This document shows positions 8,855 to 18,503 of a DNA stretch of 64,000 bases, in pieces. Position 1 is the first letter of the stretch. Each line of letters starts with the position of its first letter. A program made the translations under genes and the position numbers. The stretch spans positions 1 to 64,000 of the forward strand of contig JBJMGV010000054.1 in assembly GCA_045807725.1 (NCBI GenBank), read 5' to 3'. The notes beneath the pieces were generated by a model, which had not been told where the DNA came from, ran no database searches, and saw nothing but the letters and a program-made list of their open reading frames with translations. This DNA is from DATENM01 sp045807725 (GTDB taxonomy: Bacteria > Acidobacteriota > Blastocatellia > UBA7656).

Positions 8855-9405
8855 ATCAACAGTCAGGCCGCGAAGAGATCATTCGCTGTGGCGTCGCACG
8901 CGGGCGCTTCCCCGCCCTGCTGGCCGCCGAAGACACGCGCGCCGTTTCCCCGCGCTACGGCTTGAGTGCCGCCGAACGCGCCACCGCCGAGCGGCATTTG
9001 CAGACGTGTGAGGACTGCGCGACCGAGTACCGTTTGCTCGCGCTCAGCCGCGCCGTGATGGATGCGGCGGCAGCAGTTGAGCCGGTCGCGCCCGATGAAG
9101 ACTTCTTCAAGGCGGTGCGCGCCCGCATCGCTCGCGGCGAAACGAGCGCCGTGCCGGCTGAACGACTGGACGAGTCGTGGGCGGCGGCCTTGTTGCTCAC
9201 GGCGCGGCAATTGATCCCGGCGATGGCGCTGTTGCTGTTGCTCATCATCGGCGCAACCTTCCTGTGGAATAGCGCGTCACAAAAGAGCGCCGCGCCCTTG
9301 CAAGGCAAGAATACGTTGCCGCGACTGTTTGACGACCCCACGCCGTCCGCCGATGACGCGCTCGACAGTTTTATGGCCGTTGAGGAGAAGAAGAATGGAA
9401 AGTAA
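8851..9405 (+). CDS. Anti-sigma factor with zinc-finger (zf-HC2-like) domain and one membrane segment
   Basis: The 184-residue protein has the HxxxCxxC zinc site of ZAS-type anti-sigma factors (HLQTCEDC, about residues 49-56), followed by a linker and a single transmembrane helix (LIPAMALLLLLIIGATFLW, about 113-131), with the remainder predicted on the periplasmic side. It overlaps the sigma gene by 4 bases, which fits a cognate sigma/anti-sigma pair: the cytoplasmic zinc domain would sequester the sigma factor until a signal releases it. Confidence 0.85.
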   Translation: MNQQSGREEIIRCGVARGRFPALLAAEDTRAVSPRYGLSAAERATAERHLQTCEDCATEYRLLALSRAVMDAAAAVEPVAPDEDFFKAVRARIARGETSAVPAERLDESWAAALLLTARQLIPAMALLLLLIIGATFLWNSASQKSAAPLQGKNTLPRLFDDPTPSADDALDSFMAVEEKKNGK

Positions 9406-9844
9406 GACCAGCAGCCAGGCCAAAGCGCGCCTGCTGATCCTCGCCGTGTTCGTCATCGGATTTGCGGCAGGCGCGCTGTCGCTCAATCTCTATCAACACT
9501 TCACCAGCAGCCACTCGAATAACAACGTAGACCCGCGCGACCGCGCCAGCGTCATCATCCAGCGAATGGATGAGAAGATGAGCCTGACCAGTGCGCAGAA
9601 GGATCAGGTACGCACGATCATCGAAGGCACGCGCGACAAGTACGCCGACATCCGCAAGAAGATGGAGCCGTACATGAAAGAGTTAGAGCCGCAGTTCGAC
9701 GCCGTGCGCCAACAATCGCGCAACGAGATTCGCGCCGTGCTCAACGACAAGCAGTTGCCCGAATTCGAGAAGATGATCGAAGAACAGGACCGCGAACACG
9801 AACACTCGCAGCAGGAAGAAAAAGAGAGGCGTAATAAGAAATAG
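9395..9844 (+). CDS. Membrane-anchored CpxP/Spy-like periplasmic protein
   Basis: The ATG at 9395 overlaps the anti-sigma gene by 11 bases and has GAGGAGAAG just upstream. The 149-residue product has an N-terminal membrane anchor (LLILAVFVIGFAAGALSLNL) and an all-helical, highly charged domain with a Spy/CpxP-like start (MDEKMSLTSAQKDQVRTII). Family members act as periplasmic chaperones or stress sensors that tune envelope sigma or two-component pathways. Its position in the sigma/anti-sigma operon suggests it is the third component of the same sensing unit. Confidence 0.7.
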   Translation: MESKTSSQAKARLLILAVFVIGFAAGALSLNLYQHFTSSHSNNNVDPRDRASVIIQRMDEKMSLTSAQKDQVRTIIEGTRDKYADIRKKMEPYMKELEPQFDAVRQQSRNEIRAVLNDKQLPEFEKMIEEQDREHEHSQQEEKERRNKK

Positions 9845-9915
9845 CGCCGCCCGCTTACTGCCGGCGCAACGCAGAAACGCTCTCCCCAATAAAAACCGAC
9901 AGGACGTACACAGTA

Positions 9916-12774
9916 ATGAAGAAAGTCGTTACCGCATCACTCATACTGCTCTCGCTGCTTGCGAACCTCACCGCCTTTGCGCGCGACGGCGAAGGCGAGC
10001 CGCAGGCGATGGTCGAACTGCGCGGCACGGTCATTGACGAACAGAACGCTTACATCCCCGCCGCCACCATTACGCTCGACGATGGCAAAGGCAATCATTA
10101 CACAGCGACCTCGGACGAGCGCGGCCAGTATCACGTGCAGGTCAAGCCGAGCCTCTACACGGTGACGGTTGAAGTCGAAGGCTTCGCCAAGTTCATCGAA
10201 CAGGTTGATCTCGGCAGGCGGCGCAAAGAGGATTTCAACATCAAGCTCCAAGTCGCCATCAGCGAGCAGGTCGAAGTGCAGGACAACGCCGCCGGCATTT
10301 CGACCGACCCTGACCGCAACCTGTCGGCGGTCACGCTCACCGAGAAAGACCTCGAAGCGCTGCCTGATGATCCCGACGATCTGCTTTCGACCTTGAAGCA
10401 GATGGCCGGCGCGGCGGGCGGCAGCGATGATGCGATGGTCTACGTGGACGGCTTCCACGAGCGCGGCCAGATTCCGCCGAAAGAAGCCATCCTGCGCATC
10501 AGCATCAATCAAAATCCGTTCGCGGCTGAATATCAGGAGCCGGGAAATGCGCGCATAGAGATCATCACCAAGCCGGGCGCGGACACCTATCACGGCAGCT
10601 TCCGCTTCAACTTCGGCGACGAGTCGCTGAACGCCCGCAACCCGATCTTCCCCGACAAGCCGGCTTTCCAGATGCGCAACTTCGCATTTAATTTCACGGG
10701 GCCGATCATTCACAATCGCTGGGGTTTCTTCGCCGACTTCGACCGCCGCTTCACCTTCAACAACTCGCTCATCAATGCGACGGTGCTCGACCCGGTGACG
10801 CATGCCGCCGTGCCGTTCATTCAGTCCATCCTCGCGCCATCGCGGCAGACGATGTTCTCGGTGCGCACGGATTTCATGGCGACCAAGAAGCACACCTTCG
10901 GCGTTCAGTACCGTTTCAACGACAGTGAGGCGACCAATCAGGGCCTCGATAATTACAACCTGCCGGATCGTGGCTTTAATCGCAATTCGCACGAAGACAC
11001 GCTGCGCTTCTCGATGACTTCGATACTCAGCGAGCACATGGTCAACGAGGCGCGCATCCAGTTGAGCCGCCGCACGAACGGCTCAATCAGCCTGAGCGAC
11101 GCGTCGGTCATCAACGTGCTCGATGCGTTCACCGCCGGCGGCGCGAATATATTTGCGGACAATAAGAACGAGAATCTCGACTTCACCAACAACGTCTCTT
11201 ACACGTGGAAGTCACACACGTTCAAGGCCGGCTTCCGCGCCGAATCCGAGCGTTATACGAACCTCAATCAATCGAACTTCGCCGGCACGTTCACGTTTTC
11301 GGGCAACCCGGTGACGGGCGAGACATCGCTCGACATTTATCGACGCGCGATTGAAGGCGACCCGGCGGCGCGGCCTTCGCAGTTTTCGATCAACCGTGGC
11401 GATCCGTTCATCGGCTTCTCGCAATGGCAGTTCGGCTCGTTTATGCAGGACGACTGGAAGGTGTCGCCGCGCCTGACGCTGTCGTTCGGGCTGCGCAACG
11501 AGTTTCAGACGCACCTTCAAGACAAGCTCAACTTCGCGCCGCGCTTCGGGCTGGCCTGGCAAGCCGACAAGGCTAAGAAGTCAACCGTGCGCGCCGGCGC
11601 GGGCATCTTCTTCGCGGGCCTCGACGATAGCATTACTTCAGAGACGATACGGCTCGACGGTTTCCATCAACAGCAATTCACCGTCATCAACCCGGACTTC
11701 TTCCCCAACATTCCGGCGGTGCTGGTCGCCGGCACAAGCTCGCGGCTGCCGACCATTCGCATCAAGTCGGAAGACTTGAATGATCCTTACAGCATCATCT
11801 CGACGGTGAGCTACGAGCGGCAATTGCCCTGGAAGCTGATGGGGTCTGTCGGTTACAAATGGACGCGCGGCGTTCACCTGCTGCGGTCGCGCAACATCAA
11901 CGCGCCGGAGTTAATCAATAGCCAGTTCGTCTCGCCATTCCCCGGCGAAGGGCCGATCCTGCAATATGAATCGACAGGGCTTTCGACGCGCAACGAATTC
12001 AATTTCTTCCTGCGCACAGGCTTCAGCCGCACGCTGACCTTCTTCGGCGGCTACACGCTGTCGTGGACCAAGAGCAACACGGACGGCGCGGGCACGATGC
12101 CGGCGAACCCTTACGATCTAACTACGGAGTGGGGCCGCGCCAGCAACGACTCGCGGCATAACATCTTCTTCGGCGGCTCGCTGCTGACGCGCTGGGACAT
12201 ACGCTTGAACCCGATGGTGATCTACCGCTCCACCCGGCCATTCAATATCATCACCGGCACAGATTTGAATCGCGATCTCAGCTTCAGCGACCGCCCATCG
12301 TTTGCGCAGGCAGGTGATCCGGTGATCGTCCACACACGGTTCGGCGACTTCAATCCGGCCCCGCTGCCCGGCGAAGAGATCATCCCGCGCAACTTCGGCG
12401 ACGGGCCGAGCTTTGTGATGGTCAACCTGAACATCTCGAAGACGATTGGCTTCGGCCCCGCGCCGAACAACTATGGCCAGGGCAACGGTCAGGGCAATAA
12501 CCGCGCCGGCAATCGCGGCGGCGGCGCTCCGCGTGGCGGCGGCGCACGCGGCGGATTCGGCGGGTTTGGCGGAGCGGGCGGGCCGATGGGCGGCTTCTTC
12601 GGCGGTGACAGCCGGCACAAATACAACCTCACCATCGGCCTGAATATGTCGAATGTGTTGAATCATACAAACCTGATCAATTATACGGGCAATCTATCAT
12701 CGCCCTTTTTCGGCATCGCCACTCAGGCGATGAACGGTCGCCGAATCGAAGCGCAACTGCGCTTTTCATTCTGA
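9916..12774 (+). CDS. TonB-dependent receptor with carboxypeptidase-regulatory N-terminal domain (Oar-like)
   Basis: A 952-residue outer-membrane protein: signal peptide (about 1-22), a carboxypeptidase-D regulatory-like beta sandwich (about 30-115, VELRGTVIDEQNAYIPAATITL ... YTVTVEVEGFAKF), a plug, then a long beta barrel ending in the outer-membrane type terminus LRFSF. A Gly/Asn/Arg-rich low-complexity segment (about residues 853-895) interrupts the last part of the barrel and is probably an extracellular loop. Such receptors are expanded in Acidobacteriota and import or sense large substrates; the ligand is unknown. It follows the ECF sigma operon by 71 bases and could be its target. Confidence 0.85.
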   Translation: MKKVVTASLILLSLLANLTAFARDGEGEPQAMVELRGTVIDEQNAYIPAATITLDDGKGNHYTATSDERGQYHVQVKPSLYTVTVEVEGFAKFIEQVDLGRRRKEDFNIKLQVAISEQVEVQDNAAGISTDPDRNLSAVTLTEKDLEALPDDPDDLLSTLKQMAGAAGGSDDAMVYVDGFHERGQIPPKEAILRISINQNPFAAEYQEPGNARIEIITKPGADTYHGSFRFNFGDESLNARNPIFPDKPAFQMRNFAFNFTGPIIHNRWGFFADFDRRFTFNNSLINATVLDPVTHAAVPFIQSILAPSRQTMFSVRTDFMATKKHTFGVQYRFNDSEATNQGLDNYNLPDRGFNRNSHEDTLRFSMTSILSEHMVNEARIQLSRRTNGSISLSDASVINVLDAFTAGGANIFADNKNENLDFTNNVSYTWKSHTFKAGFRAESERYTNLNQSNFAGTFTFSGNPVTGETSLDIYRRAIEGDPAARPSQFSINRGDPFIGFSQWQFGSFMQDDWKVSPRLTLSFGLRNEFQTHLQDKLNFAPRFGLAWQADKAKKSTVRAGAGIFFAGLDDSITSETIRLDGFHQQQFTVINPDFFPNIPAVLVAGTSSRLPTIRIKSEDLNDPYSIISTVSYERQLPWKLMGSVGYKWTRGVHLLRSRNINAPELINSQFVSPFPGEGPILQYESTGLSTRNEFNFFLRTGFSRTLTFFGGYTLSWTKSNTDGAGTMPANPYDLTTEWGRASNDSRHNIFFGGSLLTRWDIRLNPMVIYRSTRPFNIITGTDLNRDLSFSDRPSFAQAGDPVIVHTRFGDFNPAPLPGEEIIPRNFGDGPSFVMVNLNISKTIGFGPAPNNYGQGNGQGNNRAGNRGGGAPRGGGARGGFGGFGGAGGPMGGFFGGDSRHKYNLTIGLNMSNVLNHTNLINYTGNLSSPFFGIATQAMNGRRIEAQLRFSF

Positions 12775-12907
12775 TTCGACGACGCCGCACGCCGGTTGTC
12801 ATGAATAGCTACGAGCCGAAAGGCGCTGCCGCTATCCACGACAACCGGCAAGACAATTTCACACGAACGCCGCGCCGCGCGAGCCGGTGCGATACGGAGC
12901 AGGAGCT

Positions 12908-13615
12908 ATGAAAAGAATTTCCATTATGTTTTTCGCCTTAGCAATGCTGTTGAGCGCAGCGGCAGTCGCCGGCGCGCAAGATATGCCTCCCGGCGGCCCG
13001 CCGCAAGGTATGCCTGCCGGTGGCGGTGGCGGCTTTCGCGTACAAGGTCAGATGCCACAGTTCAAAGACCTCGACAAGAATAAAGACGGCAAGCTCAGCA
13101 AGGACGAGTGGCCTTCGCAGATGCCGGCGCAGTTCTTCGACCGCCTCGACGCCAACCACGATGGCTTCATTGACGAAGCCGAGTGGAACGCGATGCGCAA
13201 TCGCATGGGCGGCCCGCGCACCGGCGAAGCGATGGCGAAGTTCCTCGACGCCGACAAAGACGGCAAGGTGACGCGCGACGAGTTCGCCAAGCTCGTCACG
13301 CTGTTCGACCTCCTTGATGCCAATCACGACGGCTCGCTCACGCAAGAAGAGATGAACAATTTCTTCCGCACTCTGAATGAAGCGCAGACGCAGGCCGCAA
13401 ATCAGGCGACCGGCGGCGTCGATGTCAACAACCTCTTTGCCAATAACGACAAGAACAAAGACGGCAAGCTGACGCCGGACGAGATCACTAACGAACGGTT
13501 GTTCAAGCGGCTCGACATCAACAAAGACGGCGTCGTGACGCGCGACGAAGCCGAAACGGCGCTCAAGCAGTTAGCTGAAGAACGCGCCAAAGCCAAGAAG
13601 CAATCTCAGCCTTAA
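12908..13615 (+). CDS. Secreted EF-hand protein with six calcium-binding loops
   Basis: The ATG at 12908 has GCAGGAGCT upstream and begins a signal peptide (MKRISIMFFALAMLLSAAAV). The mature protein holds six canonical DxDxDG-type loops: DKNKDGKLSKDE, DANHDGFIDEAE, DADKDGKVTRDE, DANHDGSLTQEE, DKNKDGKLTPDE and DINKDGVVTRDE. A Pro/Gly/Met-rich stretch precedes them. Six intact loops in 235 residues suggest calcium binding in the periplasm or outside the cell. It lies just downstream of the TonB receptor on the same strand. Confidence 0.9.
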   Translation: MKRISIMFFALAMLLSAAAVAGAQDMPPGGPPQGMPAGGGGGFRVQGQMPQFKDLDKNKDGKLSKDEWPSQMPAQFFDRLDANHDGFIDEAEWNAMRNRMGGPRTGEAMAKFLDADKDGKVTRDEFAKLVTLFDLLDANHDGSLTQEEMNNFFRTLNEAQTQAANQATGGVDVNNLFANNDKNKDGKLTPDEITNERLFKRLDINKDGVVTRDEAETALKQLAEERAKAKKQSQP

Positions 13616-13731
13616 ATCAGGAAGCCGGAGGCAGGAAGCAGGAGGCAGCCATTACTCTTATCCGGTTCGTCCTAATCGTAAGAGTTTAATTGCGGCCCTC
13701 TGCATCCTGCCTCCGGCTTCCTCTCCTGTCT
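13616..13731. repeat. Heptad-word inverted repeat (GGCAGGA type)
   Basis: Left arm GAAGCCGGAGGCAGGAAGCA plus GGAGGCAG (7-bp register), right arm CATCCTGCCTCCGGCTTCCT. The loop is about 55 bases. It fills the whole gap between the EF-hand gene and the HAD hydrolase gene. Confidence 0.85.
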
Positions 13732-13735
13732 CTTG

Positions 13736-14416
13736 ATGATCAAAGCCATTATCTTTGATTGCGACGGCGTGATTGCTGACAGCGAGCCGCTGCATATGGC
13801 CACGATGCAGCAGGTACTCTCGGAAGAAGGCATCACGGTTAGCGAAGAGACTTACTACCGCGAATACCTCGCCCTCGATGATCGCGGCTGCTTCACCAAA
13901 GCCTTCCGCGATCACAGCCGTTCACTCACCGGCGACAAGCTGCGCGAATTAATCGCCCGCAAAGCGGCCCGGCTTGAGCCGGTAATGCAAACACATCTGC
14001 GAATCTTTCCCGGTATCGCCCAGTTCATCCGCGCGGCTTCGGCAAGTTATCCGCTGGCGGTCGCTTCAGGGGCCTTGCGCCACGAGATTGAATTGATCCT
14101 CCAGCACGCCGGCGTGCGCGACTGCTTCGCGGCCCTCATCAGCGCCGAAGACGTGACGCGCGGCAAGCCCGATCCCGAATCTTTCCTGCAAGCGCACGCC
14201 GCCTTGAGCCGTATGAGCGCCGATGGCATAGCCGCTTCTGAATGCCTCGTCATCGAAGACTCGCTGCACGGCGTACAGGCGGGCAAGCTCGCCGGGATGA
14301 GCGTGCTCGCGGTAACAAACTCGTACCCGCGCGAGCAGCTACAGGCCGCCGACGCCGTAATCGAGAGCTTCGCCGGTCTCGGCGTCAAAGATGTAGAGCA
14401 ACTGCTAAAACAATGA
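13736..14416 (+). CDS. HAD-superfamily hydrolase, beta-phosphoglucomutase-like (subfamily IA)
   Basis: A 226-residue phosphatase or phosphomutase. Motif I is FDCDGVIADSE (both catalytic Asp present), motif II is AVASGA, motif III is the Lys in RGKPDPE, and motif IV is VIEDSLHGVQAG. The helical cap lies between about residues 15 and 85. Beta-phosphoglucomutases and small phosphatases share this layout, so the substrate cannot be named. I prefer the ATG at 13736 over the adjoining TTG at 13733. The upstream DNA is a repeat, so no clear ribosome site is seen. Confidence 0.8.
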   Translation: MIKAIIFDCDGVIADSEPLHMATMQQVLSEEGITVSEETYYREYLALDDRGCFTKAFRDHSRSLTGDKLRELIARKAARLEPVMQTHLRIFPGIAQFIRAASASYPLAVASGALRHEIELILQHAGVRDCFAALISAEDVTRGKPDPESFLQAHAALSRMSADGIAASECLVIEDSLHGVQAGKLAGMSVLAVTNSYPREQLQAADAVIESFAGLGVKDVEQLLKQ

Positions 14417-14420
14417 CAAG

Positions 14421-14516
14421 AAAGTGATGAGTGATGAGTGATGAGTGGCCACAACAGGTTTCCTTACGACTCATCACTTTCAACTCATCACTCATCATTC
14501 ACTACCCATCACTTCC
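14421..14516. repeat. Heptad-word inverted repeat (GTGATGA type)
   Basis: Left arm GTGATGAGTGATGAGTGATG in 7-bp register; right arm ACTCATCACT...CTCATCACTCATCATT, followed by a diverged copy. It lies between the HAD hydrolase and the beta-propeller gene; the open frame that runs through it is an artefact of the repeat. Confidence 0.85.
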
Positions 14517-14602
14517 CGGCCAGTTTGCCTCTTGATGGACATTCCTCAGGCTTCAAAGTAATATGGTTGTTTACTGATTTCGGAAAGGATCAACGCAGAA
14601 GA

Positions 14603-15628
14603 ATGGCGCAGCCTGAAATTGAAAGTGTCATGCCGGGAGCCGGTGTCGAAGGCGGCGAGGTGGTCATCACCTGTCGCGGCTTCGCCTTCTCGACTTATGA
14701 CCAGGCCGGCGTCCGCTTCGGTGACGCCGACACGCGCCCCATCAGTTGTTCGCCAACGCGCGTCATCGCGCCTATCCCCGCAAGCGATCTGGTCAGCGGC
14801 GAAACCAGCATCACGCTTGCCGTCAACGGCAAGAGCAGCAAGGGCAGCGCCTTCATCGTCGGCGAGAAGATCGCCGAAAACCTGCACCCGGTTGCTAACC
14901 CGGCTTACGACCGCGACAACGGCGCGCTCTACACCACGCTGTCGGGCACGCGCGGCCAGAAGGTTCCCGTTTCGGTCTACAAGATCACGCCCGACGGCGA
15001 AAGCGAGCCGTTCCTCACCGACATCGTCAACCCGACCGGCCTCGCGTTCAGCCCCGACGGCGAGATGTACATCACCAGCCGCTTCGACGGCACGGTCTAT
15101 CGCGTCACGCCTTTCAAAGAGGCCGAAGCTTTCGCGCACAACCTCGGCATCGCCACCGGCATCGCCTTTGATCAAGAAGGCCGTATGTATGTTGGCGACC
15201 GCAGCGGCACGATCTACCGCATCAACGATATTGGCGAGCCGACAAACTTTGCGACGCTCGAAGCGAGTATGGCGGCTTATCATCTGGCCTTCGGGCCGGA
15301 CGGTCATCTCTACGTCGCCGGGCCGTCGCTGTCGAGCTTTGATAGCATTCTGCGCGTCTCGCCGGACGGCGAAGTGACCAGATTCTTCACGGGACTGGGC
15401 CGCCCACAGGGTATGGCGTTTGATCGTAAGGGCAACCTCTACATCGCGGCGAGCCGGCGCGGCCATCGCGGCATCGTCCGCATCACGCCCGACGCCGAAG
15501 CCGAGATTATTGTCGCCGGCATCGGGCTGGTCGGGCTATGCTTCGACGATCACGGCAATATGATCGCCGCCTCGAACCGCGAACTGTATCGCCTGCCTCT
15601 CGGCATCGAAGGCTACTGGCCTTTCTAG
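14603..15628 (+). CDS. IPT/TIG plus NHL/SMP-30-like beta-propeller protein
   Basis: The ATG at 14603 follows a GGAAAGGA site; longer frames upstream are repeat-derived. The first ~85 residues look like an IPT/TIG fold (PEIESVMPGAGVEGGEVVIT ... VRFGDADTRPI). The rest forms propeller repeats with the signature LAFSPDGEMYI, IAFDQEGRMYV, LAFGPDGHLYV, MAFDRKGNLYI and LCFDDHGNMIA. No signal peptide is visible. Such proteins may bind a ligand or act as lactonase-like enzymes; the substrate is not predictable. Confidence 0.75.
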   Translation: MAQPEIESVMPGAGVEGGEVVITCRGFAFSTYDQAGVRFGDADTRPISCSPTRVIAPIPASDLVSGETSITLAVNGKSSKGSAFIVGEKIAENLHPVANPAYDRDNGALYTTLSGTRGQKVPVSVYKITPDGESEPFLTDIVNPTGLAFSPDGEMYITSRFDGTVYRVTPFKEAEAFAHNLGIATGIAFDQEGRMYVGDRSGTIYRINDIGEPTNFATLEASMAAYHLAFGPDGHLYVAGPSLSSFDSILRVSPDGEVTRFFTGLGRPQGMAFDRKGNLYIAASRRGHRGIVRITPDAEAEIIVAGIGLVGLCFDDHGNMIAASNRELYRLPLGIEGYWPF

Positions 15629-15697
15629 CCTTCAGCGTTTAACGAAAATAATTGATGAAGGCAGCACGCCCCTACATCATCGAGTGGGAGTAAAAGA

Positions 15698-16393
15698 TTG
15701 GAACAGCTTCTGCAAAAGATAGACATCGGCAACCTGATCATCTGGTTTGTCGTCCTGCTGTTTTCGCTGTCGTTTCACGAAGCGGCGCACGCGTGGACTT
15801 CGTACCAATATGGCGACGACACCGGGAAGTTACAGGGGCGGATCACGCTGAACCCGATTGCTCACATCGACCCGATTGGCACAATTCTCTTCCCGCTTCT
15901 GAGTTCTATCGGTGGCCTGCCGCTGCTCGGCTGGGCCAAGCCCGTGCAGACCAACCCGCTGCTGTGGCGCGACAAGACCAGGGCCAATATTATGGTCAGC
16001 GCCGCCGGCCCGCTCAGTAACTTTATTCTGGCGGTGGTCGCCTTCGTCATCATCAAGGCGTTGTTGATGAGCAGCATCCTGTCGCTGAACGGTGGATATT
16101 ACACACTGGTTGTACCCGCGCAGAATCAGCCTGCCTTTATGACGCCGCTGGCGGTCTTTCTAAGCGTGATGCTGCTGCTCAATGTGCTGCTCGGTGTCTT
16201 CAACTTCATCCCCGTGCCGCCGCTCGACGGCAGCCACATTCTTGAAGAGATGCTGCCGCGCAGTATGGCCGAAGCGTATTATCAAATCCGCCCGTTCGGT
16301 TTCATTCTGCTTTACCTGTTGATGTTCCTTGGCGTCTTCACCGCCATTTTTATGCCTGTCTACAAAGCCGTGCTCTATCTGCTGGCGGCGTAG
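15698..16393 (+). CDS. Site-2 protease family membrane metalloprotease (M50)
   Basis: The 231-residue protein starts at TTG 15698 after GGGAG. The zinc motif HEAAH lies in the first membrane helix (LSFHEAAHAW), and the third zinc ligand motif is NFIPVPPLDGSHIL near residue 170. There are about five to six hydrophobic helices and no PDZ domain, as in the short FtsH-independent M50B/YwhC-like group. Its specific substrate is unknown. It precedes trpS by 24 bases and may be co-transcribed with it, an arrangement seen in several bacterial phyla. Confidence 0.85.
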   Translation: MEQLLQKIDIGNLIIWFVVLLFSLSFHEAAHAWTSYQYGDDTGKLQGRITLNPIAHIDPIGTILFPLLSSIGGLPLLGWAKPVQTNPLLWRDKTRANIMVSAAGPLSNFILAVVAFVIIKALLMSSILSLNGGYYTLVVPAQNQPAFMTPLAVFLSVMLLLNVLLGVFNFIPVPPLDGSHILEEMLPRSMAEAYYQIRPFGFILLYLLMFLGVFTAIFMPVYKAVLYLLAA

Positions 16394-16417
16394 CGTTCGG
16401 ACAAGCGAGGGTTTGAG

Positions 16418-17425
<1,008 letters not shown>

Positions 17426-17430
17426 AAGGT

Positions 17431-17566
17431 AGGATTCAGGATTCGGGATTCAGGATTCAGTTGGCCCGTATTTGCCAACTTTCATGCGCCAGCGAAAAGG
17501 TTAGTTGATACCCAGCCGTCACCAGCGCATTTCCTGTATCCTGTATCCTGTATCCTGTATCCTGAA
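17431..17566. repeat. Heptad-word inverted repeat (GGATTCA/TATCCTG type)
   Basis: Left arm AGGATTCAGGATTCGGGATT and onward; right arm is four copies of TATCCTG. The arms pair imperfectly (GGATTCA against TATCCTG), suggesting that words drift after insertion. The scpA ATG lies directly at the end of the right arm. Confidence 0.8.
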
Positions 17567-18478
17567 ATGAAAGACGCGCGCAGCAAAGACGAAACAGGCA
17601 ACGCGACGCCCGCCGATGTGGCGGTCGAGTTCGCCGAGTCTTCGGATCAATACAAGGTCAAGCTTCCCGACTTTGAAGGGCCGCTCGACCTGCTGCTCTA
17701 CTTGATTCGCAAAGAAGAGGTTTCAATTTACGACATCCCTATTGCGCGCATCACGGCGCAGTACCTCGAATACCTGACCGCTATGCGCGAACTGGACATT
17801 GCGGTGGCCGGCGAGTTTCTGGTGATAGCGGCGACGCTGATTCACATCAAGTCGCAGATGCTATTGCCGCGCGACCCCAACACGCCCGAAGAAGAGATGG
17901 AAGACCCGCGCATGGAACTGGTGTATCAACTGCTCGAACACCAGAAATTCAAAGGCGCGGCGAATGCTTTACATCAGCGCGCGTTGATCGAGGCGGCGAC
18001 TTTCACGCGCGCCGCGCTCGAAACCGACGAAGAGAACCCGGAAGTCGCTTCGACTATCTTTCATCTCTTCGAGGTCTTCCGCGACGTGCTGACCAGGCAG
18101 CGCGCGCTGGTCGAGATCGAGATCGAACGCGAGCAAGTGACGATGGCCGAGAAGATCGCCGAGATTCGCAACGCCGTCGAACAGCAGCCCGAAGTCAGCG
18201 CCCGCCATATGTTCGAGCGCGCCCGCTCAAAGCGCGAAATGGTGCTGATCTTTCTCGCCATCCTTGAACTGGTCAAGGAGCTGATTATCGGCCTGCGGCA
18301 AGCCGACACCTTTGGCGACATCATTCTCACGAAACAAGAAGGCAGAAGTCAGGAGTCAGAAGTCAGAATCGAAGAGACCGAAATCAGCGAAGAAGAGGTC
18401 AACGAAGAGGAAGTGCGCGAAGATGAAGTGCGCGAACAAAAGGTCAACGTCGAAGCGCCGGAGCATTCTGACTCCTGA
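17567..18478 (+). CDS. scpA: Segregation and condensation protein A
   Basis: ScpA is the kleisin subunit of the SMC-ScpAB condensin complex. The kleisin N-terminus is typical (DFEGPLDLLLYLIRKEEVSIYDIPIA) and the C-terminal winged helix ends near residue 255 (ADTFGDIILTKQE). After that the protein continues for about 45 residues through a heptad repeat arm and an extremely acidic stretch (EEEVNEEEVREDEVREQKV), and the stop codon sits in the opposite arm. The tail is therefore probably repeat-acquired. scpB follows 25 bases later. Confidence 0.92.
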   Translation: MKDARSKDETGNATPADVAVEFAESSDQYKVKLPDFEGPLDLLLYLIRKEEVSIYDIPIARITAQYLEYLTAMRELDIAVAGEFLVIAATLIHIKSQMLLPRDPNTPEEEMEDPRMELVYQLLEHQKFKGAANALHQRALIEAATFTRAALETDEENPEVASTIFHLFEVFRDVLTRQRALVEIEIEREQVTMAEKIAEIRNAVEQQPEVSARHMFERARSKREMVLIFLAILELVKELIIGLRQADTFGDIILTKQEGRSQESEVRIEETEISEEEVNEEEVREDEVREQKVNVEAPEHSDS

Positions 18479-18492
18479 CTTCTGACTTCTTC
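18344..18492. repeat. Heptad-word inverted repeat (AGGAGTC type) overlapping the 3' end of scpA
   Basis: Left arm CAGAAGTCAGGAGTCAGAAG (within codons of scpA), right arm ATTCTGACTCCTGACTTCTG around the stop codon. The loop of about 95 bases encodes the acidic ScpA tail. No other copy in the window has so long an entirely coding loop. Confidence 0.85.
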
Positions 18493-18503
18493 TCTTACCA
18501 ATC

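Noticed and set aside
8851..9405. Intact RsgI/FecR-type sensor instead of zf-HC2 anti-sigma
   Set aside because: HxxxCxxC plus a single membrane helix fits the zinc anti-sigma type better; there is no FecR motif.
14438..14602. N-terminal extension of the beta-propeller protein
   Set aside because: It translates the GTGATGA-type repeat; a good ribosome site lies before ATG 14603.
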